Made by a program: the position numbers and the translations under genes. A DNA stretch of 64,000 nt from the NCBI RefSeq assembly GCF_000964545.1, contig NZ_BBVD01000007.1:186001-250000 (forward strand). The letters run 5' to 3'. The stretch is from Comamonas thiooxydans. GTDB lineage: Bacteria > Pseudomonadota > Gammaproteobacteria > Burkholderiales > Burkholderiaceae_C. The notes under the pieces were generated by a model. That model saw only the letters and a list, made by a program, of their open reading frames with translations. It was not told the origin of the DNA and did no database searches. Position 1 is the first letter of the stretch. Each line of letters starts with the position of its first letter. Below, piece by piece: positions 55,202 to 63,838 of the stretch.

Positions 55202-57112
55202 TCATTGCTTCTGCTGCAGCGCACGCGCAATGCGATCGCGCTTGACCGTAGGCTTGGGCACCTTGAACGGGAACCACATGCGCACATCCTCCTCCAGCGC
55301 TATGCCGTGCATGAAGTTGTAGATGGCCTTCTTGAGCGCCGCGCCCAGTGCATCGTGATCGACGCCCGTGGGGTCGATGAAGGGACGGTCGTTCTTGGCG
55401 AAGTTGCCCTCGGGCAGCGGCGGCAGCTCGATGCCGTATTCCTCGGGGTTGAGGCCCACGGGCGAGTGCACGGTGCAGCTGAAGCGGTGAAAGAAGCCGC
55501 TTTGGATACAGCCGTTGAGGAACAACTGGCGCACATACTCGAGCGCGTCCACCGTGTCCTGCACGGTCTGCGTCGGAAAGCCGTACATCAGATAGGCATG
55601 GACCAGGATGCCGGCCTCCGAGAACGCCTTGGTCACGCGTGCCACCTGGTCCACGGTCACGCCTTTTTTCATCAGCGCCAGCAGCCGGTCGGACGCTACT
55701 TCCAGACCGCCGGAGATGGCGATGCAGCCGCTGTCGGCCATCAGCTCGGCCAGCTCGGGCGTGAAGGTCTTCTCAAAGCGCACATTGCCCCACCAGGAGA
55801 TGCCGGCGTTGCGCGCAATCAGCTCCTGCGACAGCGCCTTGAGCGCCTTGGGCGGCGCGGCCTCGTCGACAAAGTGAAAACCGGTCTGGCCGGTCTCGGC
55901 GACGATGGCCTCGATGCGGTCGGCCAGCACGGCGGCGCTGGCGCCCTCGTAGCGACCGATATAGTCCAGGCTCACATCGCAGAAGCTGCACTTCTTCCAG
56001 TAGCAGCCATGGGCCACGGTAAGCTTGTTCCAGCGCCCGTCGCTCCAGAGCCGGTGCATGGGGTTGAGCATGTCCAGCAGCGACAGGTATCGGTCCAGCG
56101 GCAGGCCGTCCCAGGTGGGCGTTCCGACCTCGGCAAACGCGATATCGGACTCCATCATGTTCACATACTGCACCTTGCCATCGTCGCCGCGCACAAAGCT
56201 GCGCACCAGGCGCGATCTGCCGCGCTCGCCGCGCAGATGCTCGAGCAGCGCCAGCAGCGGGCGTTCGCCCGCATCCAGCGTCACGAAATCGAAGTAGTCG
56301 AACACGCGCGGCTCAGCCAGCTCGCGCAGCTCGGTGTTGACAAAGCCGCCGCCCAGCACGGTGGCGATCTGCGGGAAGCGCCGCTTGATGGTCTGGGCAA
56401 TGCGAAACGCCGCATAGGCCGAGCCCGGAAAGGGCACGGACAGCAGCACCACCGTGGGCTGGTGGCGCTCCACGGCCTCCAGCGTCAGGCGCTCCAGCAC
56501 TTCGTCCACCAGATTCGGCTCTGCCGCCAGTGCGCTGGCCAGCGGATCGAAGCTGGGCTGGCTGCCGGCCAGCGATTCGGCATAGCGCACGAACTCGAAG
56601 CGCTCGTCCACGGCATCGCGCAGCACATCGGCCAGATCGTTGAGGTACAGCGTGGCCAGATGCTTGGCCTTGTCCTGCAGGCCTAAAGCGCCGAAAGCCC
56701 AGCCCAGCGGATCGCCGCCTTCCTCGTCCTCATACACATCGAGCGTGGCAAAGCGCGGGCCTTCGGGCAGAAAGTGGCGCCCCACGATGCGATGGGCAAG
56801 CGTGGAGTCTCGCCCCTGCAAAAACGCAATCGTGGGCGCGATCGTGGCCAGATAGCGCTCCTGCTGCGCGACAAAGGACTGGACGGCAGGCGTGTGCTGC
56901 CTGGCAGGCAGACTCTGGATGCGCTCGGCCACTGCGCGCAGGCCATCGGGCGAGAGCAGCTGCAGCACCAGGGCCAGTGCCAGGTCTTCCTGCATGGCGG
57001 TGATGCCACGCGAGCGCAGAAAGCCGGTCAGATAGGCCGTGGAGGGGTAGGGAGTGTTGAGCTGCGTCATCGGCGGAATGACGGCCAGCACGCGGGTGGG
57101 CAAAGCGGACAT
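55202..57112 (-). CDS. Radical SAM protein with B12-binding-like N-terminal domain
   Basis: A 636-residue protein. Residues 1-300 contain a Rossmann-like region in the position of a B12-binding domain (TVVLLSVPFPGSAYAAFRIA, ATVLGGGFVNTEL), but no DxHxxG cobalamin motif is visible. The radical SAM core follows. Its cluster motif is GC370-YWKK-C375-SF-C378-D, a CX4CX2C spacing where CX3CX2C is usual. Later motifs (GFHFVDEAAPP, ISGGLEVASDRLLALMKKGV, YLMYGFPTQT) fit B12-type radical SAM enzymes. No RiPP precursor or partner enzyme is evident next to it. The start is the ATG at 57112. Function is unknown. Confidence 0.85.
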   Translation of the reverse strand: MSALPTRVLAVIPPMTQLNTPYPSTAYLTGFLRSRGITAMQEDLALALVLQLLSPDGLRAVAERIQSLPARQHTPAVQSFVAQQERYLATIAPTIAFLQGRDSTLAHRIVGRHFLPEGPRFATLDVYEDEEGGDPLGWAFGALGLQDKAKHLATLYLNDLADVLRDAVDERFEFVRYAESLAGSQPSFDPLASALAAEPNLVDEVLERLTLEAVERHQPTVVLLSVPFPGSAYAAFRIAQTIKRRFPQIATVLGGGFVNTELRELAEPRVFDYFDFVTLDAGERPLLALLEHLRGERGRSRLVRSFVRGDDGKVQYVNMMESDIAFAEVGTPTWDGLPLDRYLSLLDMLNPMHRLWSDGRWNKLTVAHGCYWKKCSFCDVSLDYIGRYEGASAAVLADRIEAIVAETGQTGFHFVDEAAPPKALKALSQELIARNAGISWWGNVRFEKTFTPELAELMADSGCIAISGGLEVASDRLLALMKKGVTVDQVARVTKAFSEAGILVHAYLMYGFPTQTVQDTVDALEYVRQLFLNGCIQSGFFHRFSCTVHSPVGLNPEEYGIELPPLPEGNFAKNDRPFIDPTGVDHDALGAALKKAIYNFMHGIALEEDVRMWFPFKVPKPTVKRDRIARALQQKQ

Positions 57113-57285
57113 GGGGTGCGGGTCGCCGGCATGCGCCGTTGACGGTGTAGACAGGCCCCGATTATCGGTTTGACCGCTCAGCTGTGCTCGTGTGCGCCCA
57201 TACAGCCGACCGCGCTGCTGCACAGGTGACATCTGACGGGGCCACCACCAATGACTTGCAAGGGCTGCAGCGCTAGGCTGGACCC

Positions 57286-59373
57286 ATGTCTTCCGCACCG
57301 CAACACCCCGCTCCCTATATCCCTCAGATCCGGCTGTACCAGAACTGGCTGCATGAAACACGCGGCCTGAGCTTTGCCGACTATGACGCGCTGTGGCGCT
57401 GGTCGACCAGCGATCTCGACACCTTCTGGCAAAGCATCTGGGATTACTTCGATCTGCAGTCGCCCACGCCGCACAGCGCGGTGCTGGCCAGGAACACCAT
57501 GCCCGGCGCGCAGTGGTTCCCGGGCGCGCAGGTGAACTATGTGCAGCAGGTGCTGCGCCATGTCCAGCCGGCCCATGCCGCCGGCATGCCGGCCGTCATC
57601 AGCCGCAACGAGCAGGGTCTGCAGCGCGAGCTGAGCTGGCCCGAGCTGCAGCGCCAGGTGGCGGCCCTGGCCCTGCATCTGCGTGCCCAGGGCGTCGCCA
57701 AAGGCGACCGCGTCGCGGCCTATCTGCCCAATATTCCCGAGACCATCGTCGCCTTTCTGGCCTGCGCCAGTCTGGGCGCCATCTGGAGCATCTGCGCGCC
57801 CGACATGGGCACCCATGCCGTGCTCGACCGCTTCAAGCAGATAGCGCCCAAGGCGCTGATCGCCGTGGACGGCGTGCATTACGCAGGCAAGGACATAGAC
57901 CGCCGCGAGGTCCTGCAGGAGCTGCGCCAAGGCCTGCCCAGCGTGCAGCACGTGGTGCTGGTGCCCAATCTGGATACCTCGATAAAGATAGCCGACACCG
58001 CAGACTACACAAGCGTTACAGCGAGAAATGATGCTGATACCGCTGCCTTTGAGCCCGAGTGGCTGGCGTTCGACCATCCGTTGTGGATCGTCTACTCCAG
58101 CGGCACCACGGGCCTGCCCAAGCCCATAGTCCACGGCCATGGCGGCATGGTGCTGGTGGCCCTGCAGCTCAAGGCCTTGCACAACGACATCGGCTGCAGC
58201 TACGAGCCCAATAGCTGGGGCGAGCGCTACCACTGGTACAGCTCCACGGGCTGGGTGATGTGGAATGCCCAGGTCTCGGGCCTGCTGGGCGGCACGAGCT
58301 GCGTGATCTTTGACGGCAGCCCCGGCGGCAGCAAGGACAAGCCCGACTGGGGCACGCTGTGGCGCTTTGCGGCCGAGACCGGCGTGACCAGCTTTGGCTC
58401 GGGCGCGGCCTTCTATGCCAACTGCATGAAAGCCGGCCTTGAGCTGTCCAGCTGCGGCGATCTGTCGCGCATACGCGGGCTGGGCAGCACTGGCTCGCCG
58501 CTGTCCGCCGAGGTGCAGCAGTGGGGGACGGAGCAGTTTGCCAAGCTTGGGCGCCCTGACATTTGGTGGAACAACCTCTCGGGCGGCACCGACTTCGCGG
58601 GGGCCTTCATTGGCGGCAACCGCGATCTGCCCCTGGTGCCCGGCGTCATGCAGTGCCGCCAGCTGGGCGCCGCCGTCGAGGCCTGGAACGAAGAAGGCCA
58701 GCCCGTGATGGACGAGGTCGGCGAGCTGGTCTGCACCCAGCCCATTCCCTCCATGCCGCTGTTTCTCTGGGGCGATGCGGACGGCAAGCGCTATTTGTCG
58801 AGTTACTTCGATATGTACCCGGCCGGCCATGGCCGCCAACCGGGCGGCGGCGATGGTGACGCCGAAATGGGGCCGGTCTGGCGTCATGGCGACTGGATCA
58901 AGCTGCTTGGCGAGGGCGGCTGCATCATCTACGGCCGCAGCGACGCCACCATCAACCGCCATGGCCTGCGCATGGGCACCAGCGAGATCTACAGCGCCGT
59001 CGAGGCCCTGCCCGAGGTGCTGGACAGCATGGTGGTGGATCTCGAATATCTGGGCAAGGACAGCTATATGCCGCTGTTTGTGGCCCTGCGTCCGGGCGTG
59101 GAGCTCGATGCGGCGCTGCGCGAGCGCATCAACAAGGCCATCCGCTCGGCGCTGTCGCCCCGCTTTGTGCCCGACGATATCTTTGCCGTGGCCGAGATAC
59201 CGCGCACGCTCAGCGGCAAAAAGCAGGAGCTGCCCATCAAGAAGCTGCTGCTGGGCCAGCCGCTGGCCAAGGTGGTCAACAAGGACGCCATGGCCAACCC
59301 AGGCTGCCTGGACTGGTACGAGGGCTTTGCCAGGGAATATCTGGCCCGGGCAGGAGCAGGCACAGTGTCCTGA
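57286..59373 (+). CDS. aacS: Acetoacetate-CoA ligase
   Basis: Activates acetoacetate to acetoacetyl-CoA with ATP, linking ketone bodies or PHB turnover to central metabolism. The 695 residues have the AacS-type N-terminus (LYQNWLHETRGLSFADYDAL then WRWSTSDLDTFW), AYLPNIPETIVAFLACASLG, the adenylation loop YSSGTTGLPKPIVHGHGG, GSTGSPLSAEVQ, and the C-terminal TLSGKKQELPIKK with the catalytic lysine. Length is about 40 residues above the usual 650. It is divergent from the radical SAM gene across 173 bases. Confidence 0.93.
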   Translation: MSSAPQHPAPYIPQIRLYQNWLHETRGLSFADYDALWRWSTSDLDTFWQSIWDYFDLQSPTPHSAVLARNTMPGAQWFPGAQVNYVQQVLRHVQPAHAAGMPAVISRNEQGLQRELSWPELQRQVAALALHLRAQGVAKGDRVAAYLPNIPETIVAFLACASLGAIWSICAPDMGTHAVLDRFKQIAPKALIAVDGVHYAGKDIDRREVLQELRQGLPSVQHVVLVPNLDTSIKIADTADYTSVTARNDADTAAFEPEWLAFDHPLWIVYSSGTTGLPKPIVHGHGGMVLVALQLKALHNDIGCSYEPNSWGERYHWYSSTGWVMWNAQVSGLLGGTSCVIFDGSPGGSKDKPDWGTLWRFAAETGVTSFGSGAAFYANCMKAGLELSSCGDLSRIRGLGSTGSPLSAEVQQWGTEQFAKLGRPDIWWNNLSGGTDFAGAFIGGNRDLPLVPGVMQCRQLGAAVEAWNEEGQPVMDEVGELVCTQPIPSMPLFLWGDADGKRYLSSYFDMYPAGHGRQPGGGDGDAEMGPVWRHGDWIKLLGEGGCIIYGRSDATINRHGLRMGTSEIYSAVEALPEVLDSMVVDLEYLGKDSYMPLFVALRPGVELDAALRERINKAIRSALSPRFVPDDIFAVAEIPRTLSGKKQELPIKKLLLGQPLAKVVNKDAMANPGCLDWYEGFAREYLARAGAGTVS

Positions 59374-59444
59374 CACGGCAGGCGCGGTGCGAGGGCCTGA
59401 GTGGCCCCCGCCGCCTTGCAAAGGATTACGTCCCTTCTTGGGGA

Positions 59445-60194
59445 TCAGTGCCCCTGAAAGCGGGCAGCTCTCTTTTCGCGCCAGGCCGCGCCGCCTTCCT
59501 TCAGATCGGCCGAGGCGATGGTGGCCTGCACGGCAGCATCGATGCCGGCCTTGTCATGCACGCCGCGGGCAATGGCGTTGAGATGTTTCTTCATTCCCAG
59601 CAAGGCCAGCGGCGCCATGCCGGCCAACGTGGTCTGCAGCTGCATCACGCGCTCGCCGATATCGGTGCCGTCCACCAGATCGGTCAGAAAGCCGCAGTCC
59701 TTCATGGCCTGGGCCTGCAGCTTCTCGCAACTCAGGAACAGGCGCTTGGCCGTATCCACGCCCAGGCGGGTCACATAGCGCTCCAGGCCCGAGAGGTAGA
59801 AATGCAGGCCCAGCCGCGCGGCGGGCATGAACATCTGGCTGTTGGCCCCGCCCACGCGGAAGTCGCAGGCCAGTGCCATATCGGTGGCACCGCCGAACAC
59901 GCCGCCCTGAATCGCGGCAATGGTGACGGGACGGCAGTTTTCGATGGCATCCACCATCTCGCCGAAGGAGCTGCCCTCGTTCTGGCTGTTGGCGATCTCG
60001 CCAATGTCATAACCGCTGCAGAAATGCCTGCCCACCGCCTGCAGCGTCAGCACCAGTACCGCGGGGCTGGCGTTGACCTCGTCGATCTGACGGCGCAGCA
60101 CGATCAGGTCTTCGGGCAGCAGTTTGTTGGCAACTTCGGGACGGCGCAAGGTGATGCTGGCACAGGCGCCCTGGATCAAAAGCTCTGGAGACAT
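59445..60194 (-). CDS. Crotonase-family protein (enoyl-CoA hydratase/isomerase)
   Basis: A 249-residue crotonase fold. The oxyanion-hole segments are HFCSGYDIGEI and IQGGVFGGATDMALACDFRV. In hydratases the second segment reads ELAMACD with a catalytic glutamate, here replaced by DMALACD, and the second glutamate in the usual PE motif reads PAARLG. Both hydratase glutamates are therefore altered, so hydration is unlikely and another reaction on an acyl-CoA is more probable. It is convergent with aacS and divergent from minC. Confidence 0.85.
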   Translation of the reverse strand: MSPELLIQGACASITLRRPEVANKLLPEDLIVLRRQIDEVNASPAVLVLTLQAVGRHFCSGYDIGEIANSQNEGSSFGEMVDAIENCRPVTIAAIQGGVFGGATDMALACDFRVGGANSQMFMPAARLGLHFYLSGLERYVTRLGVDTAKRLFLSCEKLQAQAMKDCGFLTDLVDGTDIGERVMQLQTTLAGMAPLALLGMKKHLNAIARGVHDKAGIDAAVQATIASADLKEGGAAWREKRAARFQGH

Positions 60195-60343
60195 GACTGT
60201 ATTTTCATCCAGACCTGCACAGACACAGGCCTCTGAGGTGCATCAAGTGTTGCAGTGCAAACACTCGGTGACCATATCTTTTGCCGGTAGGCAGGTACAC
60301 TTTGTCGTCCTCATAGAGCACCTGATGTGCGCTGATCCCATCC

Positions 60344-61078
60344 ATGTCTGTTGAATCGACCGGCGCCGAGCGCCCCAGCTTTGACCTCAAGAGCGCACAA
60401 CTGCCGGTGCTTTCCGTGGTACTTCGCAGCACCGACATGCAGGCGCTGGCCCAGGATCTGGCCCGCCGTCTTGCCGACGACCCGGACTTCTTCGACAACG
60501 ACCCTGTGCTGATCGACCTCAGCCAGGTGCGCGAAGCAGAGGAAGAAATCGACTTCCCGGCCCTGATCGAGGCCCTGCGCAACCACCGCACAGTGCCCGT
60601 TGCCGTGCGCAGCGGCAGCGAGGCCCAGATGGAAGCAGCCAAGGCCCTTGGTCTGAGCGCAGCCCCCGATGCCATGCCGACGCGCCGCACCGAGCCGGAA
60701 ATCCACGAAATCATTCGCGAAGTGGAGGTCGAGGTGCCTGCTCCGCTGGCCGATGCCGTCATCGTGGACCGGCCGCTGCGCTCGGGACAGCGCGTCTATG
60801 CCAAAGGCACCGACATTGTGGTTCTGGACATGGTCAGCTATGGTGCCGAGGTGATTGCCGACGGCAACGTCCATGTCTATGCGCCGCTGCGCGGCCGCGC
60901 CGTGGCCGGGGCCAGCGGCAACACCAGCGCAAGAATTTTTAGCACTTGCATGGAGGCGCAACTGCTTTCCATCGCAGGTATCTACCGCACAATTGAAACC
61001 GATCTCCCCAAGGACGTCGCCGGCAAAGCTGCCAAGGTGCGCCTGGAGGGAGAAAGAATCGTTATCGAGCCGGTATGA
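60344..61078 (+). CDS. minC: Septum site-determining protein MinC
   Basis: The FtsZ assembly inhibitor of the Min system. The 244-residue protein has an N-terminal FtsZ-binding domain (residues 12-110, SFDLKSAQLPVLSVVLRST) and the C-terminal beta-helix domain with RPLRSGQRVYAKGTDIVVLD, GNVHVYAPLRGRAVAGASGN and ARIFSTCMEAQLLSIAG, the MinD-binding surface. It heads the minCDE operon. Confidence 0.96.
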   Translation: MSVESTGAERPSFDLKSAQLPVLSVVLRSTDMQALAQDLARRLADDPDFFDNDPVLIDLSQVREAEEEIDFPALIEALRNHRTVPVAVRSGSEAQMEAAKALGLSAAPDAMPTRRTEPEIHEIIREVEVEVPAPLADAVIVDRPLRSGQRVYAKGTDIVVLDMVSYGAEVIADGNVHVYAPLRGRAVAGASGNTSARIFSTCMEAQLLSIAGIYRTIETDLPKDVAGKAAKVRLEGERIVIEPV

Positions 61079-61136
61079 GAGACACACCGGACACCCTATC
61101 AACCTGCCCCATTTGTCTTAAAGGAATCGTGCAAAC

Positions 61137-61949
61137 ATGGCCAAAATCGTCGTCGTGACCTCTGGCAAAGGCGGTGTCGGCAAGACCACCACCAGCGCCA
61201 GCTTCGCATCCGGCCTCGCACTGCGCGGCCACAAGACCGCAGTGATTGACTTCGATGTGGGTCTGCGCAATCTCGATCTGATCATGGGCTGCGAACGCCG
61301 CGTGGTCTATGACCTCATCAATGTCATCCAGGGCGAAGCCAATCTGAACCAGGCCCTGATCAAGGACAAGCAGTGCGAAAACCTGTTCGTGCTGGCCGCT
61401 TCGCAGACCCGAGACAAGGAAGCCCTCACGCAGGAAGGCGTGAAGAAGGTGCTGGACGATCTGTCCGCCATGGACTTCGAGTTCATCATCTGCGACTCGC
61501 CCGCCGGCATTGAAAGCGGCGCACTGATGGCCATGCACTATGCCGAAGAGGCCCTGGTGGTGACCAACCCCGAAGTCTCGTCGGTGCGAGACTCGGACCG
61601 TATCTTGGGCATGCTCAGCTCCAAGACGGAGCGTGCGGTCAAGGGCGAGCGCATCAAGGAGCATCTGCTGATCACGCGCTACAACCCCAATCGTGTGGAA
61701 GACGGCCAGATGCTGTCGCTGGAGGATATCCAGGACATTCTGCGCATCGAGCTGATCGGCGTGATCCCCGAATCCGAAACCGTGCTCCAGGCCTCCAACC
61801 AGGGCATTCCCGCCGTGCACATGCAAGGCACGGATGTGGCAGAGGCCTATCAGGACGTGGTGGCCCGATTCCTGGGCGAAGAAAAACCCATGCGCTTTAC
61901 CGAAGCCGTCAAACCCGGTTTCTTCAAGCGCATGTTTGGCGGGAGGTAA
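61137..61949 (+). CDS. minD: Septum site-determining protein MinD
   Basis: Membrane ATPase that recruits MinC and oscillates with MinE. The 270 residues have the deviant Walker A SGKGGVGKTTT (Lys11 and Lys16), switch regions FDVGLRNLD and DSPAGIE, and a C-terminal amphipathic membrane-targeting helix ending FFKRMFGGR. It follows minC by 58 bases. Confidence 0.97.
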   Translation: MAKIVVVTSGKGGVGKTTTSASFASGLALRGHKTAVIDFDVGLRNLDLIMGCERRVVYDLINVIQGEANLNQALIKDKQCENLFVLAASQTRDKEALTQEGVKKVLDDLSAMDFEFIICDSPAGIESGALMAMHYAEEALVVTNPEVSSVRDSDRILGMLSSKTERAVKGERIKEHLLITRYNPNRVEDGQMLSLEDIQDILRIELIGVIPESETVLQASNQGIPAVHMQGTDVAEAYQDVVARFLGEEKPMRFTEAVKPGFFKRMFGGR

Positions 61950-61954
61950 GCCTG

Positions 61955-62221
61955 ATGTCCATGTTGTCGTTTCTGCTCGGAGAGAAGAAGAAGTCCGCCT
62001 CGGTCGCCAAGGAGCGACTGCAGATCATTCTCGCGCGCGAGCGCGTGGGCGGCGAAAGTGGCAAGCCCGACTATCTGCCTGCCCTGCAAAAAGAGCTGAT
62101 GGCCGTGATTTCCAAGTATGTGGACATCAACCCCAATGACATCAAGGTACAGCTGGAGCGCCAGGAAAACCTTGAGGTTCTGGAAGTCAAGATCGAGCTG
62201 CCGGACGCCGCGCGTGGCTGA
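61955..62221 (+). CDS. minE: Cell division topological specificity factor MinE
   Basis: An 88-residue regulator of MinD. The N-terminal MSMLSFLLGEKKKSASVAKE holds the membrane-targeting and MinD-contact helix, followed by RLQIILARER and the C-terminal topological-specificity domain (LPALQKELMAVISKYVDINP). It starts five bases after minD. A terminator follows. Confidence 0.96.
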   Translation: MSMLSFLLGEKKKSASVAKERLQIILARERVGGESGKPDYLPALQKELMAVISKYVDINPNDIKVQLERQENLEVLEVKIELPDAARG

Positions 62222-62264
62222 TACCAACTCATCTATCCATAGCGCTAGCGCTTGATGGACAAGG

Positions 62265-62290
62265 AAATGGGCCTGAAAAGGCCCATTTTT
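62265..62290 (+). terminator. Intrinsic terminator after minE
   Basis: AAATGGGCC-TGAAAA-GGCCCATTT followed by more T. It ends minCDE. Confidence 0.88.
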
Positions 62291-62344
62291 CATTGCGATG
62301 CCGCCGCGCGGCCCTGCCCCCTGCGAAAGCGCGGGAGCCGTTTC

Positions 62345-63709
62345 TCATTCGCGCACCGGCTCGCGCATGGTCACCAGCTCCTCGGCCACGGTCGGGTGTA
62401 TGCCGATGGTCGCATCGAACTGCTGCTTGGTCGCGCCGCATTGCAGTGCCACGGCAAAGCCCTGCATCAGTTCGCCCGCGCCCTCTCCCACCATATGCAC
62501 GCCGCGCACGCGCTGGTCGGCCTTGGAGACGATGAGCTTGAGGAAGACGTTCTCGGGCTCGGCCCCCATGCGGTTGGTCAGCGGCCTGAAGCTGGACTGG
62601 AAAACCTGCACTGCGCCGAAGCGCTCGCGCGCCACTTCCTCCGACAGGCCCACGGTGCCCACCTGCGGATGGGAAAACACCGCCGTCGGCACCAGCTCAT
62701 AGTCGGGAGCGCTCTTGCCGCCCTGGCCGAACAGATGATGGGCGAGCACTGTCCCCTCGGCCAGCGCCACGGGCGTCAGGGCCATGCGATCGACCACATC
62801 GCCCACGGCATGGATGGAGGGCAGGTTGCTGCAGAAATACTGATCCACCTCGATGGCGCCCTTGTCGTTGACCTTGACACCCGCGGCCTCCAGCCCCAGG
62901 CCTTCGATCAGGGGCACACGACCCGTGGCATACATCACGCAGTCCACGACCAGTTGCTCGCCGCTCTTGAGCTGCAGGTGCAGGCCGTCCGCCTGCTTGT
63001 CGATGGCCTGTATTTCTTCGCCCCAGCGAAAGTTCACACCCAACTGAGCCATCTCCTGGCCCAGATGCAGACCCAGGTCTGCATCAAAGCCGCGCAGCAA
63101 CTGCTGGCGGCGGTGCAGCAGGGTCGTCTCGGCGCCCAGACCGTTGAAGATGGAGGCGAACTCCACGGCGATATAGCCTCCGCCCACGACCACCACCCGC
63201 CTGGGCAGGTGCGGCAGATGGAAGGCCTCGTCAGAGCTGATGGCATGCTCCACGCCAGGAATATCGGGCAGGCTGGGCGTTCCGCCCGTTGCAATCAGGA
63301 TATGGCGGGCATGGATGGTCTGGCCGTTCACCAGCACGCTATGCGGCCCCGAGAGCGCCGCACGGCCATGGATAAGGGTAATGCCTGCCCCGGCCAGCAT
63401 GCGGCCGTAGACACCGTTCAGGCGCTCGATTTCGCGGTCCTTGTTGGCAATCAGCGTGGGCCAGTCGAAGCGCGGTCGCTCCAGCTGCCAGCCAAAGCCC
63501 CGGGCCTCCTCGGCCAGTTGGCTGAAGTGCGCGGCATGGCTGAGCAGCTTCTTGGGGATGCAGCCCACGTTGACGCAGGTACCTCCCAATTGGGCAGCTT
63601 CCACCACCGCCACACGGGCCCCCAGGCCGGCAGCCACACGGCTGGCGCGCACGCCGCCCGAGCCACCGCCTATGACCAGAAAATCGTAATCAAAGTCTTG
63701 TTGCTGCAT
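62345..63709 (-). CDS. gor: Glutathione-disulfide reductase
   Basis: Reduces glutathione disulfide with NADPH. The 454-residue flavoprotein has the FAD motif VIGGGSGGVRAS, the redox-active disulfide GGTCVNVGC (Cys45 and Cys50) in the glutathione-reductase form followed by IPKKL, the NAD(P) motif VVGGGYIAVEFA, and ending TIGIHPTVAEELV with the catalytic His-Glu pair. Length is standard. A 9-bp inverted repeat lies just upstream and a longer palindrome beyond it. Confidence 0.93.
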   Translation of the reverse strand: MQQQDFDYDFLVIGGGSGGVRASRVAAGLGARVAVVEAAQLGGTCVNVGCIPKKLLSHAAHFSQLAEEARGFGWQLERPRFDWPTLIANKDREIERLNGVYGRMLAGAGITLIHGRAALSGPHSVLVNGQTIHARHILIATGGTPSLPDIPGVEHAISSDEAFHLPHLPRRVVVVGGGYIAVEFASIFNGLGAETTLLHRRQQLLRGFDADLGLHLGQEMAQLGVNFRWGEEIQAIDKQADGLHLQLKSGEQLVVDCVMYATGRVPLIEGLGLEAAGVKVNDKGAIEVDQYFCSNLPSIHAVGDVVDRMALTPVALAEGTVLAHHLFGQGGKSAPDYELVPTAVFSHPQVGTVGLSEEVARERFGAVQVFQSSFRPLTNRMGAEPENVFLKLIVSKADQRVRGVHMVGEGAGELMQGFAVALQCGATKQQFDATIGIHPTVAEELVTMREPVRE

Positions 63710-63733
63710 GTTCTGTCTCGCTGTTTGGGAGGG

Positions 63734-63758
63734 TCAAAGCAGATGCTTGCTGCTTTGA
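63734..63758. promoter_or_regulatory. 9-bp inverted repeat upstream of gor
   Basis: TCAAAGCAG (63734-63742) and CTGCTTTGA (63750-63758) are inverse complements with a 7-base spacer, 25 bases before the gor start codon. It could be an operator or leader hairpin. Confidence 0.4.
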
Positions 63759-63779
63759 ACTCTACAAGACAAGACTGCC

Positions 63780-63812
63780 GCAGGTGGTTTAACGCAGCGT
63801 TAAACCACCTGC
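63780..63812. other. 33-bp perfect palindrome between the TauD-family gene and gor
   Basis: GCAGGTGGTTTAACGC, a central A, then GCGTTAAACCACCTGC: 16 paired bases on each side. No T-run follows on the minus strand, so it is not a classic terminator, though it lies after the TauD-family stop. It may end that transcript by another route or bind a protein. Confidence 0.55.
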
Positions 63813-63838
63813 ACGACCCAGTTTGATTGGCGGGCGGC

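Noticed and set aside
55202..57112. A RiPP or other natural-product cluster around the radical SAM gene
   Set aside because: The neighbours are a uracil permease and acetoacetyl-CoA synthetase, with no small precursor-like gene.
57178..59421. 747-codon minus-strand frame opposite aacS
   Set aside because: Antisense shadow of a well-supported gene.
63780..63812. Palindrome as an ordinary intrinsic terminator
   Set aside because: No T-run on either strand, so it is listed as an unexplained palindrome instead.
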